DNA of 64,000 nt. It comes from Bacteroides sp. M10 (GTDB lineage Bacteria > Bacteroidota > Bacteroidia > Bacteroidales > Bacteroidaceae). The notes under the pieces were generated by a model. The model made no database searches, was not told where the DNA came from, and saw only the letters and a list, made by a program, of their open reading frames with translations. Positions 35,401 through 42,660 of this stretch are shown piece by piece (positions within the stretch are counted from its first letter, which is position 1; each line of letters starts with the position of its first letter). Both the position numbers and the translations under genes were made by a program. Location: positions 3,492,501 through 3,556,500 of the forward strand of contig NZ_CP060488.1 in NCBI RefSeq assembly GCF_014334015.1, read 5' to 3'.

Positions 35401-35650
35401 GCTTGAGGACGGCACTTTCTTAAAGATAGACGCCATTAGTCTGGGATATTCTCTTAACATGAAAAAGTGGCAGAAATATATAGATAAGATTGATCTTTAC
35501 CTGACCGTCCGGAATGTGGCATGTTTCACGAAATATTCAGGACTTAATCCGGAAGTGAATGTCAACGGACTGGACCCTGGTTATGAATGGTTTAATAATA
35601 TTTATCCTGAAACTCGTAGATATACCGTTGGTATGAAAATCCAATTCTAA
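32435..35650 (+). CDS. SusC-type TonB-dependent transporter with STN domain (locus 2)
   Basis: Outer-membrane TonB-dependent transporter, about 1071 residues from the ATG at 32435; a GTG at 32396 in the same frame adds 13 residues ahead of the leader. Signal region NLRILLLTLFFIVPLGTIYGQ. Domains: STN (TIAGKNITLLKAFNAIESQ to KGYIVLVPV), carboxypeptidase-regulatory-like (IQGVIVDTNGDPVIGASIQEK), TonB-box region (LDEVVVIGYGTMEKR), plug (VLKDASAGAIYGTRAAGGVILVTTKK) and a barrel ending RRYTVGMKIQF. The STN domain ties it to the sigma/anti-sigma pair upstream. Its accessory genes are not glycosidases, so the cargo may not be a sugar chain. Confidence 0.96.
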   Translation: MNFNSYFTIKHTSNLRILLLTLFFIVPLGTIYGQNQLITIAGKNITLLKAFNAIESQTQLSITYSRTKIDVNRTLSVDFKKQKLSVVLDKLLAGTGFTYKIEKGYIVLVPVPVKQEQTEATSKKIQGVIVDTNGDPVIGASIQEKGVVGKGTVSDLDGKFNLSVASNAVLLISYIGFQSLEVKVGNRTSLSLVLKEDHQLLDEVVVIGYGTMEKRAVTSSITSISSKDLVTGLGGSTIATALKGKISGMNVSETSSPNASASFQLRGVASINASSSPLIVIDGIPGGDLRSISQEDIQSIDVLKDASAGAIYGTRAAGGVILVTTKKAKEGPITLSYTGELSTEQVSRRPQVLDRDAFVRFGVGTDLGASTDWYGELLNEGALSQRHVVTLSGGGHTARIYATIMAQDQKGIAIGDNRKDYSGRINANFNLLNDLLEIGLHTEYREAHRDQRSSSSCFDMALKMNPTEHVYDSTSETGYNVLVGGSEYYNPLAEVMLKQTDNVDKWLKADATVKLNLPAGFSAQATLGWEDRQYQQTHYVSALHRTSLNGSYKGKGFHGYSKTVNVSFEPTINFMRVFAEDHTVSAVAGYSYWENNSENFDMSNFDFPVDGVGAWDMGTGSWLSDGKAAMSSHKYPRERLISFFGRANYSYKDRYMVTGSVRHEGSSKFGKNHRWGTFWAVSGGWRISNEAFLRDVSFLDDLKVRVGYGVTGNNNFSAGASTAMYSSNSMWPYNGTWITSYGPARNVNNDLHWEKKAELNIGLDYAFLNNRLFGKFDIYKRRVSGMLYNINVPNPPAVYEKTTMNYGNLENTGWEFEIGGVPVKTKDFNWTTTMRLSHSSSKITSLWGNNTYQDRVGFPSPGTNGSAGRIEAGTKIGSYYIWKYAGITDNGRWLLYDKNDNVILSDKKTYDDKRYIGNAIPALMVSWDHTFTYKNLSLGINLRSWIDFDVFNTINMYYGLSEVAGQNVLRNAYIDNRHIKEVKQLCDYWLEDGTFLKIDAISLGYSLNMKKWQKYIDKIDLYLTVRNVACFTKYSGLNPEVNVNGLDPGYEWFNNIYPETRRYTVGMKIQF

Positions 35651-35681
35651 TAGTAAAGTACCTATAAACTAATAAAATGAT

Positions 35682-37433
35682 ATGAGACGAAATATTTTAA
35701 TCATTATCTCCTTCCTCACCCTTCTGGTGTCATCCGGTTGTACAAATCTGGATGAGAAGTGGTATTCCGAAGTCACTCCGGACACTTATTTCACGTCTAA
35801 GGAAACTGTCTATTCTTTCTTGGTACGCTCTTTCACACATTGGCGTTGGTTTCACGGATTCGACCGTGCCATTCTTCAAGAATGTACAACAGATGAGATG
35901 TGTGTCACACAAAAAGGAATACATTACAATGATGTCAGATATTCCCAACTGCAGCATCACGACTGGACACCTCTTCACCCCAACAACGAAGAAACCTGGC
36001 GTGGGGTAGGCATGGGAGTGGCAATGGCTTTAGCTTGTAAGGAAGACTTATCCGGTGTGGATTATGTATCACTGGGCATGACGGAAGAATTAAAAGCAGA
36101 TCATCAGATGCAGCTTCAGACATTGGTTGCCTATTTTTATTTGCGGGGACTTGATTTCTATGGGGGTATGCCTATTTACCGACGCTCTACTACCGAGGAA
36201 GTTCCTCGTTCCACTGCACGCGAAACTTTTAATTATGTGGAAGAACTGTTGCTTGCCGCTATTCCCAAATTAGAGAAGAAAAGAGCAGATATGCTGGAGG
36301 AAGGCTATTTACGTCAAGGAACTGCCGCCACCCTTCTTGCTCAATTATATTTTAATGCGGAAGTCTACATAGGAGAGAGTCGTTTTGCTGAATGTGCGCA
36401 GGTCTGCCAGGATTTATTAGATGGCAAATATGGTTATTACGAATTGGAGGAAGACTGGTTCGGTCCTTTCACTTTCGACAATAATAAATCCAAGGAAGTA
36501 ATGTGGTCTGTCCAGTCGCAATATGCAAAAGGCACTTTGTTTCAATGGCAGTTCGAACGCTATAATCATTATAATGCAAAGAACTATTTTGATCTAAGCG
36601 GCTATTCTTCTACTAATGGTATGCATCTTCAGCCGTCTCTTAAACCCAATGGCGATCCCTATACGGATAAGCTTGGGCGACCTTTTGCCAAGTTCAATAA
36701 TAAAGATCTTCGTAAAAAATTGTACTTGTATAAAGGGAATGGAAAATATGAAGGAATGTTCCTTTATGGAAAATTACAGCGTACATCAAGAAGTGGCACA
36801 GAGGTGAAGTGTACGGGACTGTACGAATATCCGGGTGAGGTTCTTGAATTTGTCGATCAGGTGGCACAATTCAAGAAAGTGAAAGACGGAGAATATTCTT
36901 CAGTGAATGAGCTTCCCTCCAATATAAGTACTGGGGAAGAGAATTCCGGAATACGTTTGTGCAAACTACCGGTTCCCGACAATATCGACAAAACTATTGC
37001 TTTTAATTCAGATTATCCGGTTATTCGTTTTGCTGAAATCTATTATATGCTTGCTGAATGTAAATATAGAAGCGGCTATAAAAAGGAAGCAGCCAATCTT
37101 TTCAATGAAGTGCGTAAACGCAATTTCGAGAATAAAGCCGATCCTGATCCGGTGACCGAAACGAATATCGACAAGTACCGGATTCTTGATGAGTGGATGG
37201 TCGAGTTTCTGGGTGAACAGCGTCGTCGTACCGATCTTCGTCGTTGGGGGTTGTATACAACAGGTTCTTGGTGGGATCATAAGCCTACTAACGACGATCA
37301 TTATGAGCTTTTTCCTATTCCGGAAAAGTCAATTTCTGTCAGCAATGTCTTGAAGCAAAATCCGGGATACGGAGGCGGTAATGAAATGACTAAAGAAGAA
37401 GCCGGTATCTATAGTGTGAAACAAATCGATTGA
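35682..37433 (+). CDS. SusD/RagB family lipoprotein (locus 2)
   Basis: A 583-residue surface lipoprotein pairing with the SusC before it. The leader is NILIIISFLTLLVSSGC with a lipobox Cys. The N-terminal part carries MQLQTLVAYFYLRGLDFYGGMPIY, the typical helical SusD core. The C-terminal part carries VIRFAEIYYMLAECKYRSGYKKEAANLFNEVRKRNF, WMVEFLGEQRRRTDLRRWG and the closing YELFPIPEKSISVSNVLKQNPGYG. It starts 31 bases after the SusC stop and is followed 22 bases later by the metallo-beta-lactamase-fold gene, so the locus is one operon. Confidence 0.95.
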   Translation: MRRNILIIISFLTLLVSSGCTNLDEKWYSEVTPDTYFTSKETVYSFLVRSFTHWRWFHGFDRAILQECTTDEMCVTQKGIHYNDVRYSQLQHHDWTPLHPNNEETWRGVGMGVAMALACKEDLSGVDYVSLGMTEELKADHQMQLQTLVAYFYLRGLDFYGGMPIYRRSTTEEVPRSTARETFNYVEELLLAAIPKLEKKRADMLEEGYLRQGTAATLLAQLYFNAEVYIGESRFAECAQVCQDLLDGKYGYYELEEDWFGPFTFDNNKSKEVMWSVQSQYAKGTLFQWQFERYNHYNAKNYFDLSGYSSTNGMHLQPSLKPNGDPYTDKLGRPFAKFNNKDLRKKLYLYKGNGKYEGMFLYGKLQRTSRSGTEVKCTGLYEYPGEVLEFVDQVAQFKKVKDGEYSSVNELPSNISTGEENSGIRLCKLPVPDNIDKTIAFNSDYPVIRFAEIYYMLAECKYRSGYKKEAANLFNEVRKRNFENKADPDPVTETNIDKYRILDEWMVEFLGEQRRRTDLRRWGLYTTGSWWDHKPTNDDHYELFPIPEKSISVSNVLKQNPGYGGGNEMTKEEAGIYSVKQID

Positions 37434-37455
37434 TCAACTATTAAAGAATAATATA

Positions 37456-38724
37456 ATGAATAGCAAGATATTTTTTTTAGGAGCCATCATGTTGCTGCCT
37501 ACATTCGCAAGTTGCCAACAAGAAAAGCCTTTTCCTGATGATGCAGTAGATAAAGTGTATGAATACCTTCCGGAGTGGCAGGCAGGCTATTTGGATATTC
37601 ATCAGATTAGTACCGGAAGAGGTAATGCAGCCTATCTTATTTTTCCGGATGGGACTACCATGTTATTGGATGCAGGAGATTTAGGAGTACATTCAGGCAC
37701 ACAGGAAATTATGAAAGCAGTGCCTAATGATTCTAAGCGACCTGCCGAATGGATTGCTCAATATATAAAACATTTCTCATTGCCATTAAAAAATAACGGA
37801 GCACTTGATTATGCCTTGCTCACTCACTTTGATACGGACCATATCGGACAGAATGGAAAACTGGCAATCGAAAAAGTAGGACTGGATTACAAACTTACCG
37901 GAATCACTCATGTTGGTAATCTTCTCAATATTTCCACTTTGATAGATCGTGGTTATCCTACTTATGATTATCCGACAGCAGCTAAAGTCTCTGGTGCTCA
38001 TATCTCAAACTATAAATTATATGTTGCCGCTCGTGACAGGGAAGGTAAAAAGAATGAGGGATTTGTAATAGGAAGCAATAGTCAGATCAAACTTTTGAAA
38101 GATCCGGGCTCTTATCCTACATTTGAAGTACGTAATATCGTGGGTAATGGTAAAATTTGGACAGGTAGCGGAACAACAGCCAAAGAGCTTGTGCCTTCTA
38201 CAGCCTCTTCAAGTGAACAGTTGAACGAAAACCGTTGCAGTTGTGGAATTCGTATCACATACGGTAATTTTGATTATTTCTCCGCAGGAGATATTCTGGG
38301 CGTAGAAAAAGCACCGGAATGGTTTGATATAGAAACGCCGGTAGCCAAATTGCTTGGTGAAACGGATGTGGTTGTTGCCAATCATCATGCTTATTCTGAT
38401 GCTATGTGCGATACCTACATTTCCCAAGTGAAACCACAAGTCTATGTAATTCCCGTATGGGATTACTATCACCCTCAACCGGCAACGTTGAGCCGGATGC
38501 TGTCTCAAACTCTTTATCCTGGTGAACGGTCGGTTTTTGCTGCCGGTATGGTAGACAGTAACAGGAGCAGACTGGGTGAAGACGGCTTGAAGATAAAGCC
38601 TGCCGGACATGTTGTTACGCGTGTTTATCCGGGTGGAGAGAAGTTTCAGATCTTTGTATTAAATGATCGGAATGAAGCTTATGAGATACTATATAAAACA
38701 GGTGAGATTAAATCTAATAATTGA
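37456..38724 (+). CDS. Lipoprotein with ComEC-like metallo-beta-lactamase fold
   Basis: A 422-residue exported metallo-hydrolase. The leader FLGAIMLLPTFASC gives a lipobox, so it is probably anchored to the outer membrane. The fold is seen in GNAAYLIFPDGTTMLLDAGDLG and ALLTHFDTDHIGQNGKLAIEK (about residues 120-140), the first metal-binding motif with His, Asp and Asp-His in the HxxxDH spacing. Later parts are IRITYGNFDYFSAGDI and DVVVANHHAYSDAMCDTYISQVKPQVYVIPVW, like the C-terminal domain of ComEC/Rec2 proteins, which is thought to act on DNA. A true beta-lactamase is unlikely given the ComEC-like order. The substrate is unknown. It overlaps the next gene by one base at TGATG, so they are coupled. 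Confidence 0.8.
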   Translation: MNSKIFFLGAIMLLPTFASCQQEKPFPDDAVDKVYEYLPEWQAGYLDIHQISTGRGNAAYLIFPDGTTMLLDAGDLGVHSGTQEIMKAVPNDSKRPAEWIAQYIKHFSLPLKNNGALDYALLTHFDTDHIGQNGKLAIEKVGLDYKLTGITHVGNLLNISTLIDRGYPTYDYPTAAKVSGAHISNYKLYVAARDREGKKNEGFVIGSNSQIKLLKDPGSYPTFEVRNIVGNGKIWTGSGTTAKELVPSTASSSEQLNENRCSCGIRITYGNFDYFSAGDILGVEKAPEWFDIETPVAKLLGETDVVVANHHAYSDAMCDTYISQVKPQVYVIPVWDYYHPQPATLSRMLSQTLYPGERSVFAAGMVDSNRSRLGEDGLKIKPAGHVVTRVYPGGEKFQIFVLNDRNEAYEILYKTGEIKSNN

Positions 38725-40736
38725 TGGACATGAAAATTAAAGATTCAATAGCCTGGACAGCTTTTCTGGCTGTGATGGCAATCATAATGTTTCCGTCATG
38801 CTCTGACGAACATGAAGCCGGTATATTGGAAATAACAAATAATGAGATTATTCTTCAGGCGGAAGGTGATCCGGTTCAGGTGGAGGTGAAGTCCAATACC
38901 GAGTGGCGAATTGATTTTGTAGAATCAACCTGGTTCTCTACGGATATACGTGGAGCCCAGTCATCAAGAACTTATTTCACTGTGACTTATGATGAGAATA
39001 TCAGTGATTCCGAACGTTTCTGTGATATTCGTGTGTTTACGAAAGATGGTAAGACTGCGGATGTAATCAAGATAAAACAATTATCCCGTTATCCATTTAT
39101 TGTTCCTGCCAGTGATAAGATGGAGCTGTTTACTAAAGGAGGTGAATATGAAATGGAAATCTCTACCAATGTGCCCGAAACGGATATCGTTATTACGCCA
39201 ACGGTGAACTGGGTGCAGGAGTATAGGATAAGTGATGGAAAGCTTTATTTTAATACGGAAACAAATTCACAATCACCCCGTACAGGAAGTATTGTGTTGA
39301 GTTATGACGATCAGTACCAGCGTAAGGTTACGGCTACCATTAATCTCTCGCAAGCATATTCTGAATATGCGAATGCGGAACTTGTCAGTTATCCAACCGT
39401 ACATGGTTATGCTGTCGGTGGAATTACTAACAATGTATATGTTGAAGGAACCATCGTAGCCAATGGCACTTCGAAGAACTTCCCGAGCAATCGCTATGTC
39501 ATTCAGAATGAGGCAGGAGAGACAGTTGTGTTTGAGTCCGAATCTTTAATTACGTTTGCACAATTTGCCAAAGTGTCATTGTGTCTGAAAGATGGAACGA
39601 TAAAAGAAGAATCAGAGGGTAGCTTTACCTATAGACTGATTAGCGGTATTACTGCTGCCCACGTAATCAGCTCGGAACTTTCTACCTTCACAATTCCTGA
39701 AAGAACGATTGCTGAACTTACGGATAATATGGTATTTAGTCTTGTGACCCTGAAAGATGTCGAGATTGCATCTCCGGTAGGTGCATTCACTAATTTCAAG
39801 ACTACTGACCCGGGAGCTGCCGATCGTAAGATTAATAAAAACTATTGGGTAGAAAAGTTCCCTGCATATTACAGATACTATCCGACCTGTATAAGAGATA
39901 AAAACGGTTCTAATACATATATGCTTACTGCGTTTGAAGCTCCTTATGCTCACGAAACACTTCCTAAAGGTTCGGGAAGCATAACAGGAATGGTGGCGAA
40001 AGTGAAACTTACAAATTTCGACATCTCTGAAAGCCGGTTATGTATTCTTCCGCTTAACAGAGAAGATATTAACATCAGTGATATAAACGAGATCACTTCT
40101 GTGCTTGTAGAATGGGATTGTAATGTACCCGATTGGAAAGAAATAGGCTCTTCTACTTTTACGGATTACCATCCTACGGGTGGCGAGGCATCGCAGGCGA
40201 ATGCTCTTCTTAGCAAAGACGGAAATAAACATTTCCAGCAAACTTATGCAGACTATATACTGGGATTCCAAGATGATTTCAGAGGAGATCTTAACCTTAA
40301 CACGACCGACGGATACTATGGCCGTATGCGAGGAGGTGCTTTTAATAGTAAACCTTGGTCTACAAGTTCATATTTCTACGTAGATAAAGTATCGACAGTA
40401 GGTATTTCTACATCCCTGTCTCTTCAGGTTGAAATGAATGCAAGTTGGGGAGGAGGTCCTGTCGCAGTGGTCGAATATGCTTATTCGATGAACGGTGAAT
40501 GGATTAAAGTAGATAATTCAGAGTTTACCATTCTGGGACAGTTTGATAGAACGGCTGCAGGCGGACAGACGGAGAAGAACATTCCGGGTTATAAAGTCTA
40601 TGACTTTAAGTTGCCGGATGCCTTATTGAACCGTGATAATATTTGCATCAGATTGCGACCGGTCAGACTTCCGGCAGGGGTATCCAGCTTCATGCCGCTT
40701 AGACTTGCTAATATCTCAATCAAATACAACAAATAA
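38724..40736 (+). CDS. BACON/DUF5689-like surface lipoprotein
   Basis: A 670-residue lipoprotein. The leader SIAWTAFLAVMAIIMFPSC has a lipobox. Residues about 28-120 form a BACON-like domain (VEVKSNTEWRIDFVESTWFS; DIRVFTKDGKTADVIKIKQLS) and about 120-205 a second one (MEISTNVPETDIVITPTVNWVQEY; TATINLSQA). Residues about 212-440 look like DUF5689, a possible OB-fold-type domain (YVEGTIVANGTSKNFPSNRYVIQN). The last 220 residues look like a beta-sandwich (WSTSSYFYVDKVSTVGIS). BACON domains often act as spacers or binders on Bacteroides surface proteins. It may be the surface binding partner of this SusCD system, playing the SusE/F role. A strong terminator follows. Confidence 0.75.
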   Translation: MDMKIKDSIAWTAFLAVMAIIMFPSCSDEHEAGILEITNNEIILQAEGDPVQVEVKSNTEWRIDFVESTWFSTDIRGAQSSRTYFTVTYDENISDSERFCDIRVFTKDGKTADVIKIKQLSRYPFIVPASDKMELFTKGGEYEMEISTNVPETDIVITPTVNWVQEYRISDGKLYFNTETNSQSPRTGSIVLSYDDQYQRKVTATINLSQAYSEYANAELVSYPTVHGYAVGGITNNVYVEGTIVANGTSKNFPSNRYVIQNEAGETVVFESESLITFAQFAKVSLCLKDGTIKEESEGSFTYRLISGITAAHVISSELSTFTIPERTIAELTDNMVFSLVTLKDVEIASPVGAFTNFKTTDPGAADRKINKNYWVEKFPAYYRYYPTCIRDKNGSNTYMLTAFEAPYAHETLPKGSGSITGMVAKVKLTNFDISESRLCILPLNREDINISDINEITSVLVEWDCNVPDWKEIGSSTFTDYHPTGGEASQANALLSKDGNKHFQQTYADYILGFQDDFRGDLNLNTTDGYYGRMRGGAFNSKPWSTSSYFYVDKVSTVGISTSLSLQVEMNASWGGGPVAVVEYAYSMNGEWIKVDNSEFTILGQFDRTAAGGQTEKNIPGYKVYDFKLPDALLNRDNICIRLRPVRLPAGVSSFMPLRLANISIKYNK

Positions 40737-40757
40737 TCAATAGGGAATATATATAAA

Positions 40758-40807
40758 ATAATCGGAAGCAATAAAGGACATACCCTGATTGCTTCCGATT
40801 ATCTTTT
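40758..40807 (+). terminator. Strong terminator of the locus 2 operon
   Basis: ATAATCGGAAGCAAT (40758-40772) pairs perfectly with ATTGCTTCCGATTAT (40788-40802), followed by CTTTTT. A 15-bp stem with a 15-base loop. Confidence 0.88.
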
Positions 40808-40871
40808 TATATGGATCTTGAACGATCTCTATTCAAAAAGAACGGTGTCTTATTTCTCCAACAATTCTTCT

Positions 40872-41318
40872 TTATTTTTCCAATAAATCCTTTAAGAAGT
40901 CATCCAACTCTTTATCCAACCCTTTCAGCAATTCATCATTCACCAGTATGGTATCGTCGTCAATCAACAACAATTCTGCTACGGTTTCTTTCTCTTCATC
41001 TACCAAAACGAAAGAATAAGGTTTCAGAATAGTCACTTTGTCGAAATCTCCGGCATCCTTCATTCTACAAAGAATGTTGCGAAGAGAAGGTTCCACGTTT
41101 TCAAGGAAATCATCCCCTTCATAAGTAGTCCATTCTTCGATCATGATGTTTGCCAGTTCTTCATCATCATCGTTGTAAATATTAAGTTGTCCCGATGCCT
41201 GATCCGGTTGGAGATGGATATCGGTTACGACTGTTTGTTCACAGCTACATACATATTTAGCGACTGCCTTTTGGATAGCCGATTCGATAATAGATAATGA
41301 TTGTTGGCTCAATTTCAT
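40872..41318 (-). CDS. Unknown small acidic cytoplasmic protein
   Basis: A 148-residue protein I do not recognise. No signal peptide or membrane segment. It is rich in Asp and Glu, above all in the C-terminal half (DEEKETVAELLLIDDDTILVNDELLKGLDKELDDFLKDLLEK). One CSC pair lies near residue 23-29 (YVCSCEQTVV). The pattern is of a compact alpha/beta protein with an acidic helical tail. It has its own upstream region of 61 bases before the DUF6340-like gene's stop and probably forms an operon with it, since both are on the minus strand. No function can be given. Confidence 0.7.
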   Translation of the reverse strand: MKLSQQSLSIIESAIQKAVAKYVCSCEQTVVTDIHLQPDQASGQLNIYNDDDEELANIMIEEWTTYEGDDFLENVEPSLRNILCRMKDAGDFDKVTILKPYSFVLVDEEKETVAELLLIDDDTILVNDELLKGLDKELDDFLKDLLEK

Positions 41319-41379
41319 GGGTTCCTTCTTTTTATAAGTTCAAAGGTATAAAAAAAATAAGATTTGATACACAATTTCC

Positions 41380-42486
41380 TTAAAAATCATCATTAAATCG
41401 GCTCATTTGCAATTTTAACTTGGGTAATTGAGCATTTCTCTCCTTCAGTTCAGCTAAATACAAAGTAGTGAGATAATAATTCGGCACATCATCAATGGTA
41501 GCTTGAGGGCTATCTGTGATGTTCTTTTTATCTATTTTCTTGGCTAGTTGTTGTGCCTTTTCTGCCCATTCTTCCGCTTTAGCCAAACTATCTTTCATTT
41601 CGTAGTAAACAGCGATATTGAGAGCTGCCCGCATTTTTTTCTTTTGGTTCTTGGTACCTTCGAAAGCCTGACGCCAAAGTTCGTATGCGTCATCCCATGA
41701 ATTTTCGCGTACATAAATGGCAGCGTCACGCATAGGAACCGAACCACCAGTATAAAGATACCGTGTTCCTTTTTTCCAGATGGGTACAAGGTGTTTTACC
41801 GGAACCGTTCCTGCGAATGCTGCCGCTTCTTCCAGCATCTGCTTGTCGGGAATCATGCGAGTGGCGGCTTCTATGGCTGTACCTCCAAACTCTTCCCAAA
41901 AAATGCTATCAGTAGGGTGGAGCGTAGTCATCGGCCTGCTACGTTCGGGAAGATAAACTTTCACCGTGGGATAAACTTTCACGTCTACCGCTCCTTGAAA
42001 GCAGTTGAACTCATCCAGATAACGGACGGTCTTTGTTGCTTTGAGTTGCAGGTTTTCCAGTGCAATGATGAAGTCCACTCCCAGATTAGAAGCCAGTTGA
42101 CGCACTTCCTCCTGGCTCAATGTACTTTCGCGGGCCAGTTTATCATTGGCGCGTAAGGCAGAATCACAGATAACCACTTCATCGAAGTAGTTCTGCTGTG
42201 CAATTTCTTCTGCCAGTGATTCAGTGGCTGTCTTAGGATCTCCATTGGCATAAGCCGTTGCACGACTTATCAATGATGTACCTTCTTTAATTTTTTCAGT
42301 CTCTGTTATCAGTTTATTATCCGGGGCATCGCTGGTGTTATTTACAATAGCTACTTTCCGGAGTTGCGGAGGAAAGCTCAAGTCGGCAGGTTGCAGATAA
42401 TCAATGGGAATCTGTTCCAGACTCTGGCAGCTACCCAGAGTCAGCAGGAATAAAACGATGAAAACCAGTGAATAAGATTTTGCCAT
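41380..42486 (-). CDS. DUF6340-like lipoprotein with TPR-like C-terminus
   Basis: A 368-residue lipoprotein, leader SLVFIVLFLLTLGSC with a lipobox Cys at 20. The N-terminal half has RKVAIVNNTSDAPDN, LAEEIAQQNYFDEVVICDSAL and LGVDFIIALENLQLKATKTV, a pattern I associate with the Bacteroidales DUF6340 family. The C-terminal half holds helical repeats of TPR type (WDDAYELWRQAFEGTKNQKKKMRAALNIAVYYEMKDSLAKAEEWAEKAQQLA, about residues 265-315). Its role in the envelope is unknown. The family name is from memory of similar proteins. It lies 174 bases from the secA stop, with a strong terminator in between, so it is transcribed separately from secA. Confidence 0.7.
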   Translation of the reverse strand: MAKSYSLVFIVLFLLTLGSCQSLEQIPIDYLQPADLSFPPQLRKVAIVNNTSDAPDNKLITETEKIKEGTSLISRATAYANGDPKTATESLAEEIAQQNYFDEVVICDSALRANDKLARESTLSQEEVRQLASNLGVDFIIALENLQLKATKTVRYLDEFNCFQGAVDVKVYPTVKVYLPERSRPMTTLHPTDSIFWEEFGGTAIEAATRMIPDKQMLEEAAAFAGTVPVKHLVPIWKKGTRYLYTGGSVPMRDAAIYVRENSWDDAYELWRQAFEGTKNQKKKMRAALNIAVYYEMKDSLAKAEEWAEKAQQLAKKIDKKNITDSPQATIDDVPNYYLTTLYLAELKERNAQLPKLKLQMSRFNDDF

Positions 42487-42535
42487 AGTTTTGTTCTATT
42501 TAGTAATTTGAACAAAAGTACAACTTTGGAAGAAT

Positions 42536-42580
42536 AAAAGAAAGTCTCAAACAGTTTTTAACCGTTTGAGACTTTCTTTT
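42536..42580 (-). terminator. Strong terminator of secA
   Basis: A perfect 17-bp stem: AAAAGAAAGTCTCAAAC (42536-42552) with GTTTGAGACTTTCTTTT (42564-42580), loop 11. Read on the minus strand it ends in TTTCTTTT, so it can stop secA transcription. The spacer 42581-42660 is AT-rich and shows nothing else. Confidence 0.88.
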
Positions 42581-42660
42581 ATAAGTTGAATATAGAGAGA
42601 CTATGCCATAAAGCACATTATCCTACAATTTCCAACCTTTAATTTTTAATTATTAATTAA

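Noticed and set aside
37456..38724. Antibiotic-resistance metallo-beta-lactamase
   Set aside because: The fold is shared, but the order and the second half are ComEC-like and the gene is coupled to a SusCD system.
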